The notes under the pieces: generated by a model
What the model was told of the DNA's origin: nothing
Database searches by the model: none
The model's input: only the letters and a program-made list of their open reading frames with translations
In this document: positions 37,162 through 45,714 of the stretch, one piece after another
Layout of the letters: every line of letters begins with the position of its first letter
How positions within the stretch are numbered: the stretch's first letter is position 1
Assembly: GCF_900104805.1 (NCBI RefSeq)
Contig: NZ_LT629751.1
Location: forward strand, 966,001-1,030,000
Source: Pseudomonas oryzae
GTDB taxonomy: Bacteria > Pseudomonadota > Gammaproteobacteria > Pseudomonadales > Pseudomonadaceae
Reading direction: 5' to 3'
DNA: 64,000 nucleotides
Position numbers and translations under genes: made by a program

Positions 37162-38436
37162 CTAGCCAACCGGCTTTGCCAGGGACGGATTGCACGACTT
37201 ACACAAACACCTCCCATTCGAAAGCGACGTCTGGCCGCCATGGGCCCACTGTTCTTGATGGTCAGCATGCATATCATCCAGGTTGATTTCAATCCCGCAA
37301 TTCGCGCACTTTTTACCACCAATAATCCAAATTGCAAGCCTTTCTTCGTCGGTGAATAAACGCTTAGGATCTTTTACGGATACATCCGGATTATCTAGTA
37401 GAAAGTAGCGCGTAAGGACTGATACGCGATCGCGGAGGCTATTTAGGTCGTTTGTTCCCTGTTGCATCAATCTGCCAAACTCAATTAACACAGGGTCTCT
37501 GTCATCCTCGGGAAGGTCGAGGTTTGCAGTGCGGCGGACATGGAAGTCCGTCAGGAAACCCCTGATCTTGCTTGCAAGCTTTGCGTGTCCGTACTCATGC
37601 ATCACCCTCTTGATAAAGATGTAGTAAAGTGGTGGGTATGCTTGTTTTGATAAAAGAGCGTCATGATCGGCGAATATCTTTGAGAGATTTTTAAGTTGGT
37701 CGGTCACTCTCCTTTCTAGGCCGCTTGCATCGGCAGCGCTCATCTGTTTGTTCTTTTTTACTAGGTCGTCTAAAAATCTTTTCTTAAGGTCTGAGTATGG
37801 TCCACCACCGCCCTGCGCAGTCCGCTCCAAGAGCAGAAACTTTGCGGCGATCTCGTAGTGCTGATATCTCTTGTTTGAGATTTTTAGCTTTTTCTTGAAG
37901 AATTCGTCCGATGCGATATCACGAATGAGGCGGCACATTTCTCCACCCATTGCGTTTCGCTTTTCTGCAGCATTGAGAGGTTCACCATTGTTTAGTCGAG
38001 AGAATAGTTCCTCAATGTCTTCATCCGCAGCGTTTTGAATAAGAACAACCGAGAGCGACGTCGCCTTAAATTCTTCTCTCCAGAACTCAGAGAGTTCTGA
38101 AAATTTTGCTCCTGGTTGAGGGCTAGGTTGGCCAGGTCGTTCCTCCATTAGTGAAAAATCTGTTGCTAGTTGGAGGTTGTCTTGCATAAACGCATAGATG
38201 GTGTGAAGTCGCTGCTTTCCATCAACAATTGCATATTCGTATATGCCCTTGTTGTTGCGAAGGTCGTGAAAGTAGAGTTTCGGAACATCGAATCTATTAA
38301 GGATGGAGTCAATGAAAAGTTGTTGTCTCTCGGTGGACCAGATGGCTGATTCGCGCTGATACTCAGGATTCTCCTGAATGGAATTGCGATTGACCCAGAG
38401 CTTTGAAATTGTAAATGGCTGATCTATGCAGTGCAT
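37162..38436 (-). CDS. DUF262 protein with C-terminal HNH nuclease domain
   Basis: This 424-residue protein has an N-terminal DUF262 domain with the core motif VDGKQRLHTI (DGKQR at 72-76) and PEYQRESAIW (24-33). It ends in an HNH zinc-finger nuclease with CANCG, then DMHADHQEQWAHGG and CKSCNP in the last 50 residues. It is a putative anti-phage nuclease related to, but distinct from, the DUF262-DUF1524 protein encoded convergently about 285 bp away. It is AT-rich and uses host-rare codons (ATA, AGA, TTA), so it was probably acquired recently. The ATG at 38436 has AAGGAGAAGG just upstream. No methyltransferase accompanies it. Confidence 0.83.
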   Translation of the reverse strand: MHCIDQPFTISKLWVNRNSIQENPEYQRESAIWSTERQQLFIDSILNRFDVPKLYFHDLRNNKGIYEYAIVDGKQRLHTIYAFMQDNLQLATDFSLMEERPGQPSPQPGAKFSELSEFWREEFKATSLSVVLIQNAADEDIEELFSRLNNGEPLNAAEKRNAMGGEMCRLIRDIASDEFFKKKLKISNKRYQHYEIAAKFLLLERTAQGGGGPYSDLKKRFLDDLVKKNKQMSAADASGLERRVTDQLKNLSKIFADHDALLSKQAYPPLYYIFIKRVMHEYGHAKLASKIRGFLTDFHVRRTANLDLPEDDRDPVLIEFGRLMQQGTNDLNSLRDRVSVLTRYFLLDNPDVSVKDPKRLFTDEERLAIWIIGGKKCANCGIEINLDDMHADHQEQWAHGGQTSLSNGRCLCKSCNPSLAKPVG

Positions 38437-39137
38437 TTCCTTCTCCTTTTCGATTCATTCTGACTCATAACGAACAAATTAATAGGCGCAAGCTTGTGTT
38501 GAGAGTGTTCCGAGTAAGCGCAAAAGTCTCGCATGGTTGGATTTATTTGCTTGCCGGGTCTTTCAGGTTTCTGAGAGCTATATCTTGGGGGTGGAGGTTG
38601 TTTGTTAGATTTGTTCATGTGCACTCAGTAATCTAAAAGAAACCTTGTTGATGTATGGGCTCCTGTAAGGTCCTGATTAATAGCGTTTCGAGCTGAACGT
38701 AATAGATGGCATCTGGATTGCGAGTTGGGTGAGGGGGGTTGAGAACTTATACATCATTACAGCAACTCCCTATGCGTGAGGCATTCGAATAGGTATCGAG
38801 ATTAGCGCGAGCCAAAGAAGAAAGACAACTGGAAAAGCCTGTCGGAATGCATCGAGACTTCCAGGGTCTACTCTGGGGCGAACTCTGCCAGCCTCAGAGT
38901 TCTTGGGCAGATGGCCCCCTCTCTAGCGCCAACCCTAACCCAACCATGGACTCACTCCATCCCCCCCCCATTCCTTGCTCCAGATCAACAAAGCCCCCAC
39001 TACCCGCGCGGCTAATCCATTCGGATGATGTTGCCCCTCGGCCCCCGCCAAAGAATCCGACCCGTGTCACACAGGGCGAGCCGCCGCTGAAAACTGGGCG
39101 GTTCGCGACTTCTTCCCGCACGACCATGGGTGAGTCG
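38437..39137. other. intergenic region, AT-rich left half, GC-rich right half
   Basis: This 701-bp stretch separates the HNH gene (-) from the second HsaA-like gene (+). The left 400 bp are AT-richer and must hold the HNH promoter. The right 290 bp stay open in frame with the HsaA-like gene from 38847, but the translation is proline-rich, ends in no known domain and has no ribosome site. I therefore treat it as non-coding leader. It must contain the promoter of the kshA operon. No copy of the 18-bp motif was found here. Confidence 0.5.
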
Positions 39138-40325
39138 ATGGAGCAAACAACAAGAATTTCCCCCGAGGAGCTGGTGGCCCGTGCCCGGGCGCTGGTGCCG
39201 CTGCTGGCCGAGCGTGCCGCGCAGGCCGAGGCCGAGCTGAAGGTGGCCGACGATGTGATCGCCGCGCTGCAGGAGGCGCAGCTTTTCCGCGTCATGCAGC
39301 CGAAACGTCACGGCGGCTTCGAGTTCGGGCCCAAGGTGTTCGCCGAGATCCAGCAGACGCTGGCCGAGGGTTGCATGTCCACCGCCTGGATGTATGGCGT
39401 GGTGGCGGTGCATCCGTGGCAGCTGGCGCTGTTCCCCGAGCAGGCGCAGCAGGAGGTATGGGGCGAGGATGCCTCGACGCTGGTGGCCTCGACCTACATG
39501 CCGGTGGCCAGGGTCACGGAAGTGGAGGGCGGCTACCGCATCAGCGGGCGCTGGGGCTTCTCCACCGGCTGCGAGCACTGCGACTGGGTGTTCCTCGGCG
39601 GCAACCTGACGCCGGGCGTCGGCAAGGGCAACAGCTACCGCACCTTCCTGCTACCCAAGAGCGACTACCGCATCGAGCGCAACTGGGAGGTGATCGGCCT
39701 GCGCGGCACCGGCAGCCACGACATCGTGGTCGAGGACGCCTTCGTGCCGCTGCACCGTACCCACGCCACCCAGCAGCACGACGACGCGGCCAACCCCGGC
39801 CGCGAGCTGAACAGCGCGCCGCTGTACCGGGTGCCGTTCGCCCAGATGTTCATCCCGGCGGTGTCCAACGCCTGCCTCGGCGGCCTGGCGGCGGCCATCC
39901 AGCACTTCAAGGACTACGCCAAGCAGGGCATCAGCAAGAACGTCGGCATGCGCACGGTGGACGATCCCAACGCGCAGCTGGCCTATGCCCGCGCGGTGGT
40001 GGCCCATGAGCAGATGGTGGAGAACCGCAAGCGCCACTACGACGTGCAGATGAGCTACGCCGAGCGCGGCGAGGCGGCGCCGGTCAACGAACGGCTGCGC
40101 CAGCGCTACCAGCTCGCCCAGGTGGCCAACGAGTGCGCCCACCAAATCAACGAGCTGCTGCGCTGCTGCGGCGCTGCCGGCACCTACCGCAGCTATCCGC
40201 TGACGCGGATCTTCCTCGACGTGTTCACCGGCCGCGCGCACATCGCCAACAACGTCGACCTGTTCGGCCGCGCCTTCGGCTTCATCGCCCTCACCGACCA
40301 GACCACCACCGACAGCTTCCTCTGA
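39138..40325 (+). CDS. flavin-dependent monooxygenase, oxygenase component (HsaA-like), paralogue 2
   Basis: This 395-residue protein has the same fold and motifs as the oxygenase encoded at 25068: EGCMSTAWMYGVVAVHPWQLA, GYRISGRWGFSTGCEHCDW, LRGTGSHDIVVEDAFVP. The two are the same length and clearly paralogous, though many positions differ. It starts an operon with kshA (17 bp later), the extradiol dioxygenase and envelope genes. Because the product of a 3-HSA hydroxylase is the substrate of the extradiol enzyme two genes later, this copy may be the true HsaA/TesA2. The start at 39138 has a GGTGAG site; ATG 39126 is an alternative. The reductase is presumably the protein at 16519. Confidence 0.85.
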   Translation: MEQTTRISPEELVARARALVPLLAERAAQAEAELKVADDVIAALQEAQLFRVMQPKRHGGFEFGPKVFAEIQQTLAEGCMSTAWMYGVVAVHPWQLALFPEQAQQEVWGEDASTLVASTYMPVARVTEVEGGYRISGRWGFSTGCEHCDWVFLGGNLTPGVGKGNSYRTFLLPKSDYRIERNWEVIGLRGTGSHDIVVEDAFVPLHRTHATQQHDDAANPGRELNSAPLYRVPFAQMFIPAVSNACLGGLAAAIQHFKDYAKQGISKNVGMRTVDDPNAQLAYARAVVAHEQMVENRKRHYDVQMSYAERGEAAPVNERLRQRYQLAQVANECAHQINELLRCCGAAGTYRSYPLTRIFLDVFTGRAHIANNVDLFGRAFGFIALTDQTTTDSFL

Positions 40326-40342
40326 GCCCAGGAGACCCGACC

Positions 40343-41419
40343 ATGTCCATGAACCGCGCAAAGATCATCGCCGACCCGATCCCCGAGCGTTACGCCCGCG
40401 GCTGGCACTGCCTGGGCTCGGCGCAGAAGTATAAGGACGGCAAGCCGCACACGGTGAACGCCTTCGGCTACCGCCTGGTGGTGTTCCAGACCTCCGATGG
40501 CGCGCTGCAGGTGCTCGACGCCTGGTGCCCGCACATGGGCGGCGATCTCAGTCACGGCCGCCTGGAGGGCGACAACGTGGTCTGCCCGTTCCACGGCTGG
40601 CAGTTCGACCGCGAAGGCAAGGCGGTGAGCATTCCCTACTGCAAGCGCGTGCCGCCGAAGGCGCGGGTGGGCCGCTGGGCCACCGCCGAGCTGAACGAGG
40701 CGCTGTTCATCTGGCACGACCCGGACGGCAACCCGCCGATCGAGGGCCAGGAGATCCCGCGTCTGGAGGAGCTGTATTCGCCGGAGTACAGCGAGATGCG
40801 CTGGGCCGAGTGGGTGATCAACGCCAACAGCCGCGAGCTGGTGGACAACATCGTCGACATGGGGCACTTCGACGAGACGCACCAGTCGCCGTCGCTGTTC
40901 TTCGCCAACCTGTTCGAGGACCACAAGGCCACCCAGGTGCAGATCTCCGGCTCGCGGATCATGAGCGCGGGCGAGGCGGTGATCACCTACGCCACCTACT
41001 ACGGACCGGGCGTGCTGCTGGTGTCGCTGAAGGGGCCGTACAAGGGCCACTACATGGAGACCATCTACATCGTCGGCAACACGGCGATCGACCACAACAG
41101 CTTCACCCTGCACTTCGGCGTGGCCACCAAGTTCATCCCGGGGCTGAGCAAGGCGGAGAACCAGCAGCTGATCGCCGAGTGGACCGAGCTGCAGCAGGTC
41201 GCCCTGGGCACCGACGTGGCCATCTGGGACAACAAGGTGCGCATCGGCAACCCGATGCTGTGCGAGAGCGACGGGCCGATCTACCACGCGCGCAAGTGGT
41301 ACGACCAGTTCTTCCAGCCGATCAACGAGGCGTCCGAGGAGTCGACCCGCCGCTACGAGCATGAGATCGACATGGACTACGTCGGCGTGAAGCCGGAACT
41401 GCGCCACCTGCGCGGCTGA
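40343..41419 (+). CDS. kshA: 3-ketosteroid 9alpha-hydroxylase, Rieske oxygenase component
   Basis: KshA inserts a hydroxyl at C9 of 3-ketosteroids, which with Delta1-dehydrogenation opens ring B. The 358-residue protein has a Rieske [2Fe-2S] centre at C62-x-H64 and C81-x2-H84 (WCPHMGG, CPFHGW). The mononuclear iron site in DNIVDMGHFDETH gives H175 and H180. The size and the DMGHF-style iron motif are typical of the KshA group. AGGAGA precedes the ATG by about 8 bp. Reductant would come from the KshB-like protein encoded at 30499. A REPIN-like hairpin separates it from the dioxygenase gene. Confidence 0.88.
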   Translation: MSMNRAKIIADPIPERYARGWHCLGSAQKYKDGKPHTVNAFGYRLVVFQTSDGALQVLDAWCPHMGGDLSHGRLEGDNVVCPFHGWQFDREGKAVSIPYCKRVPPKARVGRWATAELNEALFIWHDPDGNPPIEGQEIPRLEELYSPEYSEMRWAEWVINANSRELVDNIVDMGHFDETHQSPSLFFANLFEDHKATQVQISGSRIMSAGEAVITYATYYGPGVLLVSLKGPYKGHYMETIYIVGNTAIDHNSFTLHFGVATKFIPGLSKAENQQLIAEWTELQQVALGTDVAIWDNKVRIGNPMLCESDGPIYHARKWYDQFFQPINEASEESTRRYEHEIDMDYVGVKPELRHLRG

Positions 41420-41445
41420 TTGCGAACAGTGCGCCGGGCGCTCTC

Positions 41446-41507
41446 CTGTAGGGGCGAATTCATTCGCCTTCGCGGAGCGGTTTGGCGAATGAATTCGCCC
41501 CTACAGG
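41446..41507. repeat. REPIN-like inverted repeat, copy 4
   Basis: Arms GGGGCGAATTCATTCGCC and GGCGAATGAATTCGCCCC around a loop of about 18 bp, with outer CTGTA/TACAG. It lies between kshA and the dioxygenase gene, inside the operon. Confidence 0.92.
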
Positions 41508-41563
41508 GGGTGTTCATGCGCCGCCATGGTGGCCCCGCCCGGCGCCGCGACGAGGAGAATCCA

Positions 41564-42466
41564 ATGATGGACATTCGTGGACTGGCCTACGTGGTGGCGA
41601 GCAGCCGCGACCTGGGCGCCTGGCGCCGGCAGGCCGAGGACGTGCTGGGCATGATGGTGGAGGAGGGGCCGCTGGGCGACCTCTATATCAAGATGGACGA
41701 GCGGCCGTTCCGCCTGTTCGTCTCCGGCGGGCCGGCCGACCGCTACGTGGCCAGCGGCTGGGAGCTGGCGGGCGAGGAAGCCTTCGAGCAGGCCTGCGCC
41801 GAGCTGGAGCGCGCCGGGGTGCCCTACGAGCGCGGCTGCGTCGAGCTGTGCGCGGTGCGCCGGGTAAACGGCCTGGCCAGCCTGCGCGATCCGTCCGGCA
41901 ACCTGCACGAGCTGGTGTGGGGCGTGCGCTCGGACTTTCGCCGCTTCGTCTCGCCGGCCGGCGTGCCGGGCTTCGTCACCGGCGAACTGGGCATGGGCCA
42001 CACCGTGCTGCCGGCGGCGAACTTCGAGGAAACCTGGGCGTTCCTGCGCGATGTCATGGGCTTCGGCCTGTCCGACATCCACCGCTTCCAGCCGGCGCCG
42101 GACGCCCCGGCCATCCCCATCTACTTCCTGCACTGCAACAACGGCCGCCACCACAGCCTGGCGCTGTTCGGCGCGCCGGTGCCCAGTGGCTGCGTGCACC
42201 TGATGGTGGAGGTGGAGAACCTGGTGGAGGTCGGCCGCGCCCACGACCGCATGCAGCGCGCGGGCGTGAAGCTGATGGCCACCCTCGGCCAGCACGTCAA
42301 CGACCGCATGACCTCCTTCTACATGGACACCCCCTCGGGCTTCGCCATCGAGTACGGCTTCGGCGGTCTGGTCCTCGACTGGACGCGGCACAGCGTCTAC
42401 GAGGCCAGCGAGGTGAGCGTGTGGGGGCATGACTTCGGCGTGGGCTTCAACGCGCCGGCCAACTGA
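41564..42466 (+). CDS. extradiol ring-cleavage dioxygenase (TesB/HsaC type)
   Basis: This 300-residue type I extradiol dioxygenase would cut the catechol ring A (3,4-DHSA) of the seco-steroid. The iron ligands are H146 (GMGHTVLP), H212 (CVHLMVEV) and E263 (AIEYGFGG), as in BphC H146, H210, E260. H197 (RHHSLAL), H244 and Y253 match second-shell residues. The two-module fold of about 300 residues is standard. GAGGAG precedes the ATG; a second ATG follows at once. It comes after kshA and the HsaA-like oxygenase, an order that follows the reaction sequence. No meta-cleavage hydrolase (HsaD) gene is next to it. Confidence 0.9.
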   Translation: MMDIRGLAYVVASSRDLGAWRRQAEDVLGMMVEEGPLGDLYIKMDERPFRLFVSGGPADRYVASGWELAGEEAFEQACAELERAGVPYERGCVELCAVRRVNGLASLRDPSGNLHELVWGVRSDFRRFVSPAGVPGFVTGELGMGHTVLPAANFEETWAFLRDVMGFGLSDIHRFQPAPDAPAIPIYFLHCNNGRHHSLALFGAPVPSGCVHLMVEVENLVEVGRAHDRMQRAGVKLMATLGQHVNDRMTSFYMDTPSGFAIEYGFGGLVLDWTRHSVYEASEVSVWGHDFGVGFNAPAN

Positions 42467-42478
42467 GCCGCGACACCA

Positions 42479-42509
42479 CCGGGCGTGCTGCCGACGGCAT
42501 CACGCCCGG
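42479..42509 (+). terminator. strong hairpin after the dioxygenase gene
   Basis: Nine-bp stem CCGGGCGTG/CACGCCCGG with an inner GCC/GGC pairing in the loop. It has no T-run behind it, so termination is uncertain. It could also stabilise the 3' end of the upstream message. Confidence 0.55.
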
Positions 42510-42672
42510 ATATCCCTCAAATGGGTGATGTGTCGCCCACCCGCCCTTTCCCACACTGGACTCGTCCCCGCCGCGCCGGCTTCACGCGCGGCGGGGGCAT
42601 GGACCTGCCCGCGTGGTGGCTTCGCCCGAGCGCGGGTGTGCGATGCCTGAACAAGAAAAACCAGGAGGCAGA

Positions 42673-44322
42673 ATGCCCAAGGCAGCAAGAAAGGACTTCC
42701 GGCGAGGCGGGCAGCGCGAGCTGCTGGCCCTGGCCGTGGCGTTGAGCAGCGGGGCGGCGCACGCCCTGCCGACCCTCGAACTCGGCGAGTCGACCACCCT
42801 CGAATCGTCGCTGACGGTGAATTACACCGCCTCGGTGCGGACCGAGAAGGCTGACGACGAGTATCTCGACAACCGCAACTATGACGACGGCACGCGCAAC
42901 TTCGACCGCGGCTCGCTGATCACCAACCGCGTCAGCCTGTTCGGCGAGGCGCTGTTGCGCCACGACAACCTCGGCGCCATGGTCCGTGCCAGCCACTTCT
43001 ACGACGCGGCCTACCACGACAGCAACGACAACGACTCGCCGGCCACCGTCAACAAGGTCGGCGCCCACGACCACTTCATCGAGAAGACCCGCGAGCGCAG
43101 CGGCGGCGAGTTCCGCCTGCTGGACGCCTTCGTGTTCGGCAGCTGGGATTTCGATGACCGCTACCTGTCGGTGAAGGCCGGCCGCCACCTGGTGGCCTGG
43201 GGCGAGAGCCTGTTCTGGCCGAACATCAGCCAGGGCCAGGCGCCGGTCGACGCCACCAAATTCAACGTGCCGGGCACCGAGGCCAAGGATGCCTACCTGC
43301 CGGTCGGCCAGGTGTCGGCGTCCTTCTCGCTGACCGACGACCTGACCCTGGTCGGCTTCTGGCAGTACAAGTGGGAGGAGACCCTGCTCAACCCGGTGGG
43401 CGACTTCTTCGGCAGCGACTTCTTCGGCCCGGGCGCGCAGTTCTTTCGTCTGGATGACGGGGTGATCGGCAGCCTGCCGAACCAGACCGGCCTGGCGGTC
43501 AACTATGCCGGCGAGGTGGAGCCGGACGACGACGGCCAGTGGGGCCTGGGCCTGCGCTACCAGCTGGCGCAGAACACCGAGGTCGGTCTCTACCACTACC
43601 GCTACCACGACCGGGTGGCGGCGCTGTTCTTCGACTTCACCGGCGACACCCAGTACTCCTCGCTCAAGCGCGCGGGCCGCGGCACCGGGGCAGGCAACGC
43701 GCCGGCCTACCAGCTCGGCTACTTCGACGACATCGCCCTGACCGGGGTGAGCCTGAGCACCAAGCTCGGCGATGCGGTGCAGATCGGCAGCGACCTCAGC
43801 TACCGCGAGGACGCTGCGGTGTACCTGTCCAACGGCGCGCCGACCCGCGGCAACCTGATCCAGGGCAACCTCAACGCCGTGTACATCCTCGGCCCGAGCG
43901 CGCTGGCCCACCAGACCACGCTGATGGGCGAGGTGGTGCACCAGCGCATCGACAGCGTCGAGGACCTGGTCGTGACCGGCGGCCTGCCGGGGCAGAACGG
44001 CACCTTCGACGACTTCGAGCACGACGGCCAGACACGCGGCAGCACGCTGCTCGGCGTCGGCGCGATGTTCGACTACCCGAGCCTGTTCAGCGGCTGGGAC
44101 CTGACCACCAAGCTGTTCTGGAACCAGAACGTCGCCGGCAGCGCCCTGTCCGGCCTGGGCCGCGACGAAAAGCGCATCACCGTCGGCGGCGACTTCAAGT
44201 ACCTGGGCAACTTCCAGGTCGGCCTGACCTACGTCGGCTACCTCGGCTCGGCGGACATCGCCAACGGCCGCACCCTGGCGGATCGCGACTATGTGTCGCT
44301 GAACGCCAAGTACACCTATTAA
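42673..44322 (+). CDS. DUF1302 outer-membrane protein
   Basis: This 549-residue protein has a short basic N-terminus with a signal-like segment ending ALSSGAAHA (about residue 31). A long beta-rich part of alternating hydrophobic and polar residues follows and ends in an aromatic residue (KYTY), typical of outer-membrane barrels. Repeating stretches such as GLGLRYQLAQNTEVGLYHYRYHDRV and a WGESLFWPNISQG motif mark DUF1302. Such proteins occur with DUF1329 partners in steroid, terpenoid and other lipophilic-compound loci, where uptake across the outer membrane is proposed. AGGAGG precedes ATG 42673. The DUF1329 gene follows by 15 bp. Confidence 0.83.
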   Translation: MPKAARKDFRRGGQRELLALAVALSSGAAHALPTLELGESTTLESSLTVNYTASVRTEKADDEYLDNRNYDDGTRNFDRGSLITNRVSLFGEALLRHDNLGAMVRASHFYDAAYHDSNDNDSPATVNKVGAHDHFIEKTRERSGGEFRLLDAFVFGSWDFDDRYLSVKAGRHLVAWGESLFWPNISQGQAPVDATKFNVPGTEAKDAYLPVGQVSASFSLTDDLTLVGFWQYKWEETLLNPVGDFFGSDFFGPGAQFFRLDDGVIGSLPNQTGLAVNYAGEVEPDDDGQWGLGLRYQLAQNTEVGLYHYRYHDRVAALFFDFTGDTQYSSLKRAGRGTGAGNAPAYQLGYFDDIALTGVSLSTKLGDAVQIGSDLSYREDAAVYLSNGAPTRGNLIQGNLNAVYILGPSALAHQTTLMGEVVHQRIDSVEDLVVTGGLPGQNGTFDDFEHDGQTRGSTLLGVGAMFDYPSLFSGWDLTTKLFWNQNVAGSALSGLGRDEKRITVGGDFKYLGNFQVGLTYVGYLGSADIANGRTLADRDYVSLNAKYTY

Positions 44323-44337
44323 GAAGGGGAGGGACCC

Positions 44338-45714
44338 ATGAACAAGCAAACGCAACTCGCCAGCCTGCTCGCCTGCGGCGCGCTGCTCGCGCTCGCCACG
44401 CCGGCGCTGGCCAATACCGATGAAGCGGCCCGGCTGGACAGCAGCACCCTCACCTGCATGGGCGCCGAGCGCGCCGGCAACGCCGACGGCAGCATTCCGG
44501 AGTATTCCGGCAAGTGGTTGGGCGCGCCGCCGCACGTGAATTTCCAGGGCACCGGCAACCATCCGCTCGATCCCTACCCGGACGAGAAGCCGCTGTTCGT
44601 CATCACCGCGGCCAACATGGCCGAGCACGAGCAGCACCTCACCGACGGCATGAAGGCGCTGTTCCGGCAGTATCCGCAGACCTTCCGCATGCCGGTCTAT
44701 CCCTCGCACCGCGACTTCCGCTTCAACGACAGCGTGTGCCAGGCGACCAAGGCCAACGTCGGCTACGCGCATCTGACCGATGACGGCGAGGGCGTGGTGG
44801 CCAAGACCGGCGGCACGCCGTTCCCGCTGCCGAAGAGTGGTCTGGAACTGCTGAAGAACGCCTCGCTGTTCACCGTGCGCGCGTGGACCGAGGAATACGT
44901 CTCGGACAACGCCTATGTGCTGCGCGACGGCAAGGTCAACTGGGGCCGCGTGCACTCGAAGAACCTGGCGCCGCACCTGGAGCCGGGCCGCATCGGCGAC
45001 ACCAGCGGCCAGTCGTCCTTCTACCTCAACGAGACCCTGCTGCCGCTGCGCGACAAGGGTGAGGTGAACACCGGCATGGAGTTCTGGAACGACAAGACCG
45101 AGCCGCGCCAGAGCTGGCGCTACGACCCGGGTACCCGTCGCGTGCGCCAGGCCCCCGGCTATGGCTTCGACATGGCGTTCCCCGGCACCGGCGGGTCGAT
45201 CACCGTGGACGAGGTACGGCTGTTCAACGGTTCCGGCCAGCGCTACGACTGGAAGATCGTCGAGAAGAAGGAGCTGTACATCCCCTACAACGCCTATCGC
45301 ATCCACTCGCCGGAGCTGAAGTACGCCGACCTGCTCAAGCCGGGCCATATCGACCCGACCCACATGCGCTACGAGAAGCACCGCGTGTGGGTGCTGGAAG
45401 GCACCCTCAAGGCCGACTACCGCCACCTGTACGGCAAGCGTCGCCTGTACATCGACGAGGACACCTGGTTCCCCATCGTCGCCGACAACTACGACAGCCG
45501 CGGCGAGCTGTGGCGTACCTCGATGCTCAACTTCTTCTACGCCTACGAGACCCAGACGATGCAGGCCGGTGTCGGCCTGTACCACGACCTGCTGGAGAAC
45601 ACCTACCTGGCGTTCAACCTGATCAACGAGCAGCCCAAGGGCTTCAAGCTGAACGTGGCGGGCTTCCGCCCGGCGATGTTCGGGCCGGAGGCGGCCCGCC
45701 GGGGCGGCCTGTGA
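44338..45714 (+). CDS. DUF1329 periplasmic/outer-membrane protein, copy 1
   Basis: This 458-residue protein has a signal peptide (MNKQTQLASLLACGALLALATPALA, cleaved near residue 25). The DUF1329 body starts with TCMGAERAGNADGSIPEYSG and later shows YDPGTRRVRQAPGYGFD and FIDEDTW-like IDEDTWFPIVADNYDSRGEL. This pattern resembles the lipid-binding LolB-like fold proposed for the family. It forms a pair with DUF1302 just upstream and is probably part of a hydrophobic-substrate uptake system. GGAGGG lies upstream of the ATG. Its stop overlaps the LuxR start by one base. A second DUF1329 copy lies at 60243. Confidence 0.85.
   Translation: MNKQTQLASLLACGALLALATPALANTDEAARLDSSTLTCMGAERAGNADGSIPEYSGKWLGAPPHVNFQGTGNHPLDPYPDEKPLFVITAANMAEHEQHLTDGMKALFRQYPQTFRMPVYPSHRDFRFNDSVCQATKANVGYAHLTDDGEGVVAKTGGTPFPLPKSGLELLKNASLFTVRAWTEEYVSDNAYVLRDGKVNWGRVHSKNLAPHLEPGRIGDTSGQSSFYLNETLLPLRDKGEVNTGMEFWNDKTEPRQSWRYDPGTRRVRQAPGYGFDMAFPGTGGSITVDEVRLFNGSGQRYDWKIVEKKELYIPYNAYRIHSPELKYADLLKPGHIDPTHMRYEKHRVWVLEGTLKADYRHLYGKRRLYIDEDTWFPIVADNYDSRGELWRTSMLNFFYAYETQTMQAGVGLYHDLLENTYLAFNLINEQPKGFKLNVAGFRPAMFGPEAARRGGL

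Noticed and set aside
38847..39137. N-terminal extension of the second HsaA-like protein
   Set aside because: The 97 extra residues are proline/serine-rich and unlike the family, and there is no ribosome site at 38847. The paralogue at 25068 starts at the equivalent of 39138.
42479..42509. Operator for the DUF1302 operon
   Set aside because: The inverted repeat is a stable hairpin right after the dioxygenase stop and does not match the 18-bp motif, so a 3' structure is more likely.
42517..45585. A 1022-codon minus-strand open frame opposite the DUF1302 and DUF1329 genes
   Set aside because: It has the same shadow-frame character. The plus-strand proteins have signal peptides, family motifs and ribosome sites.
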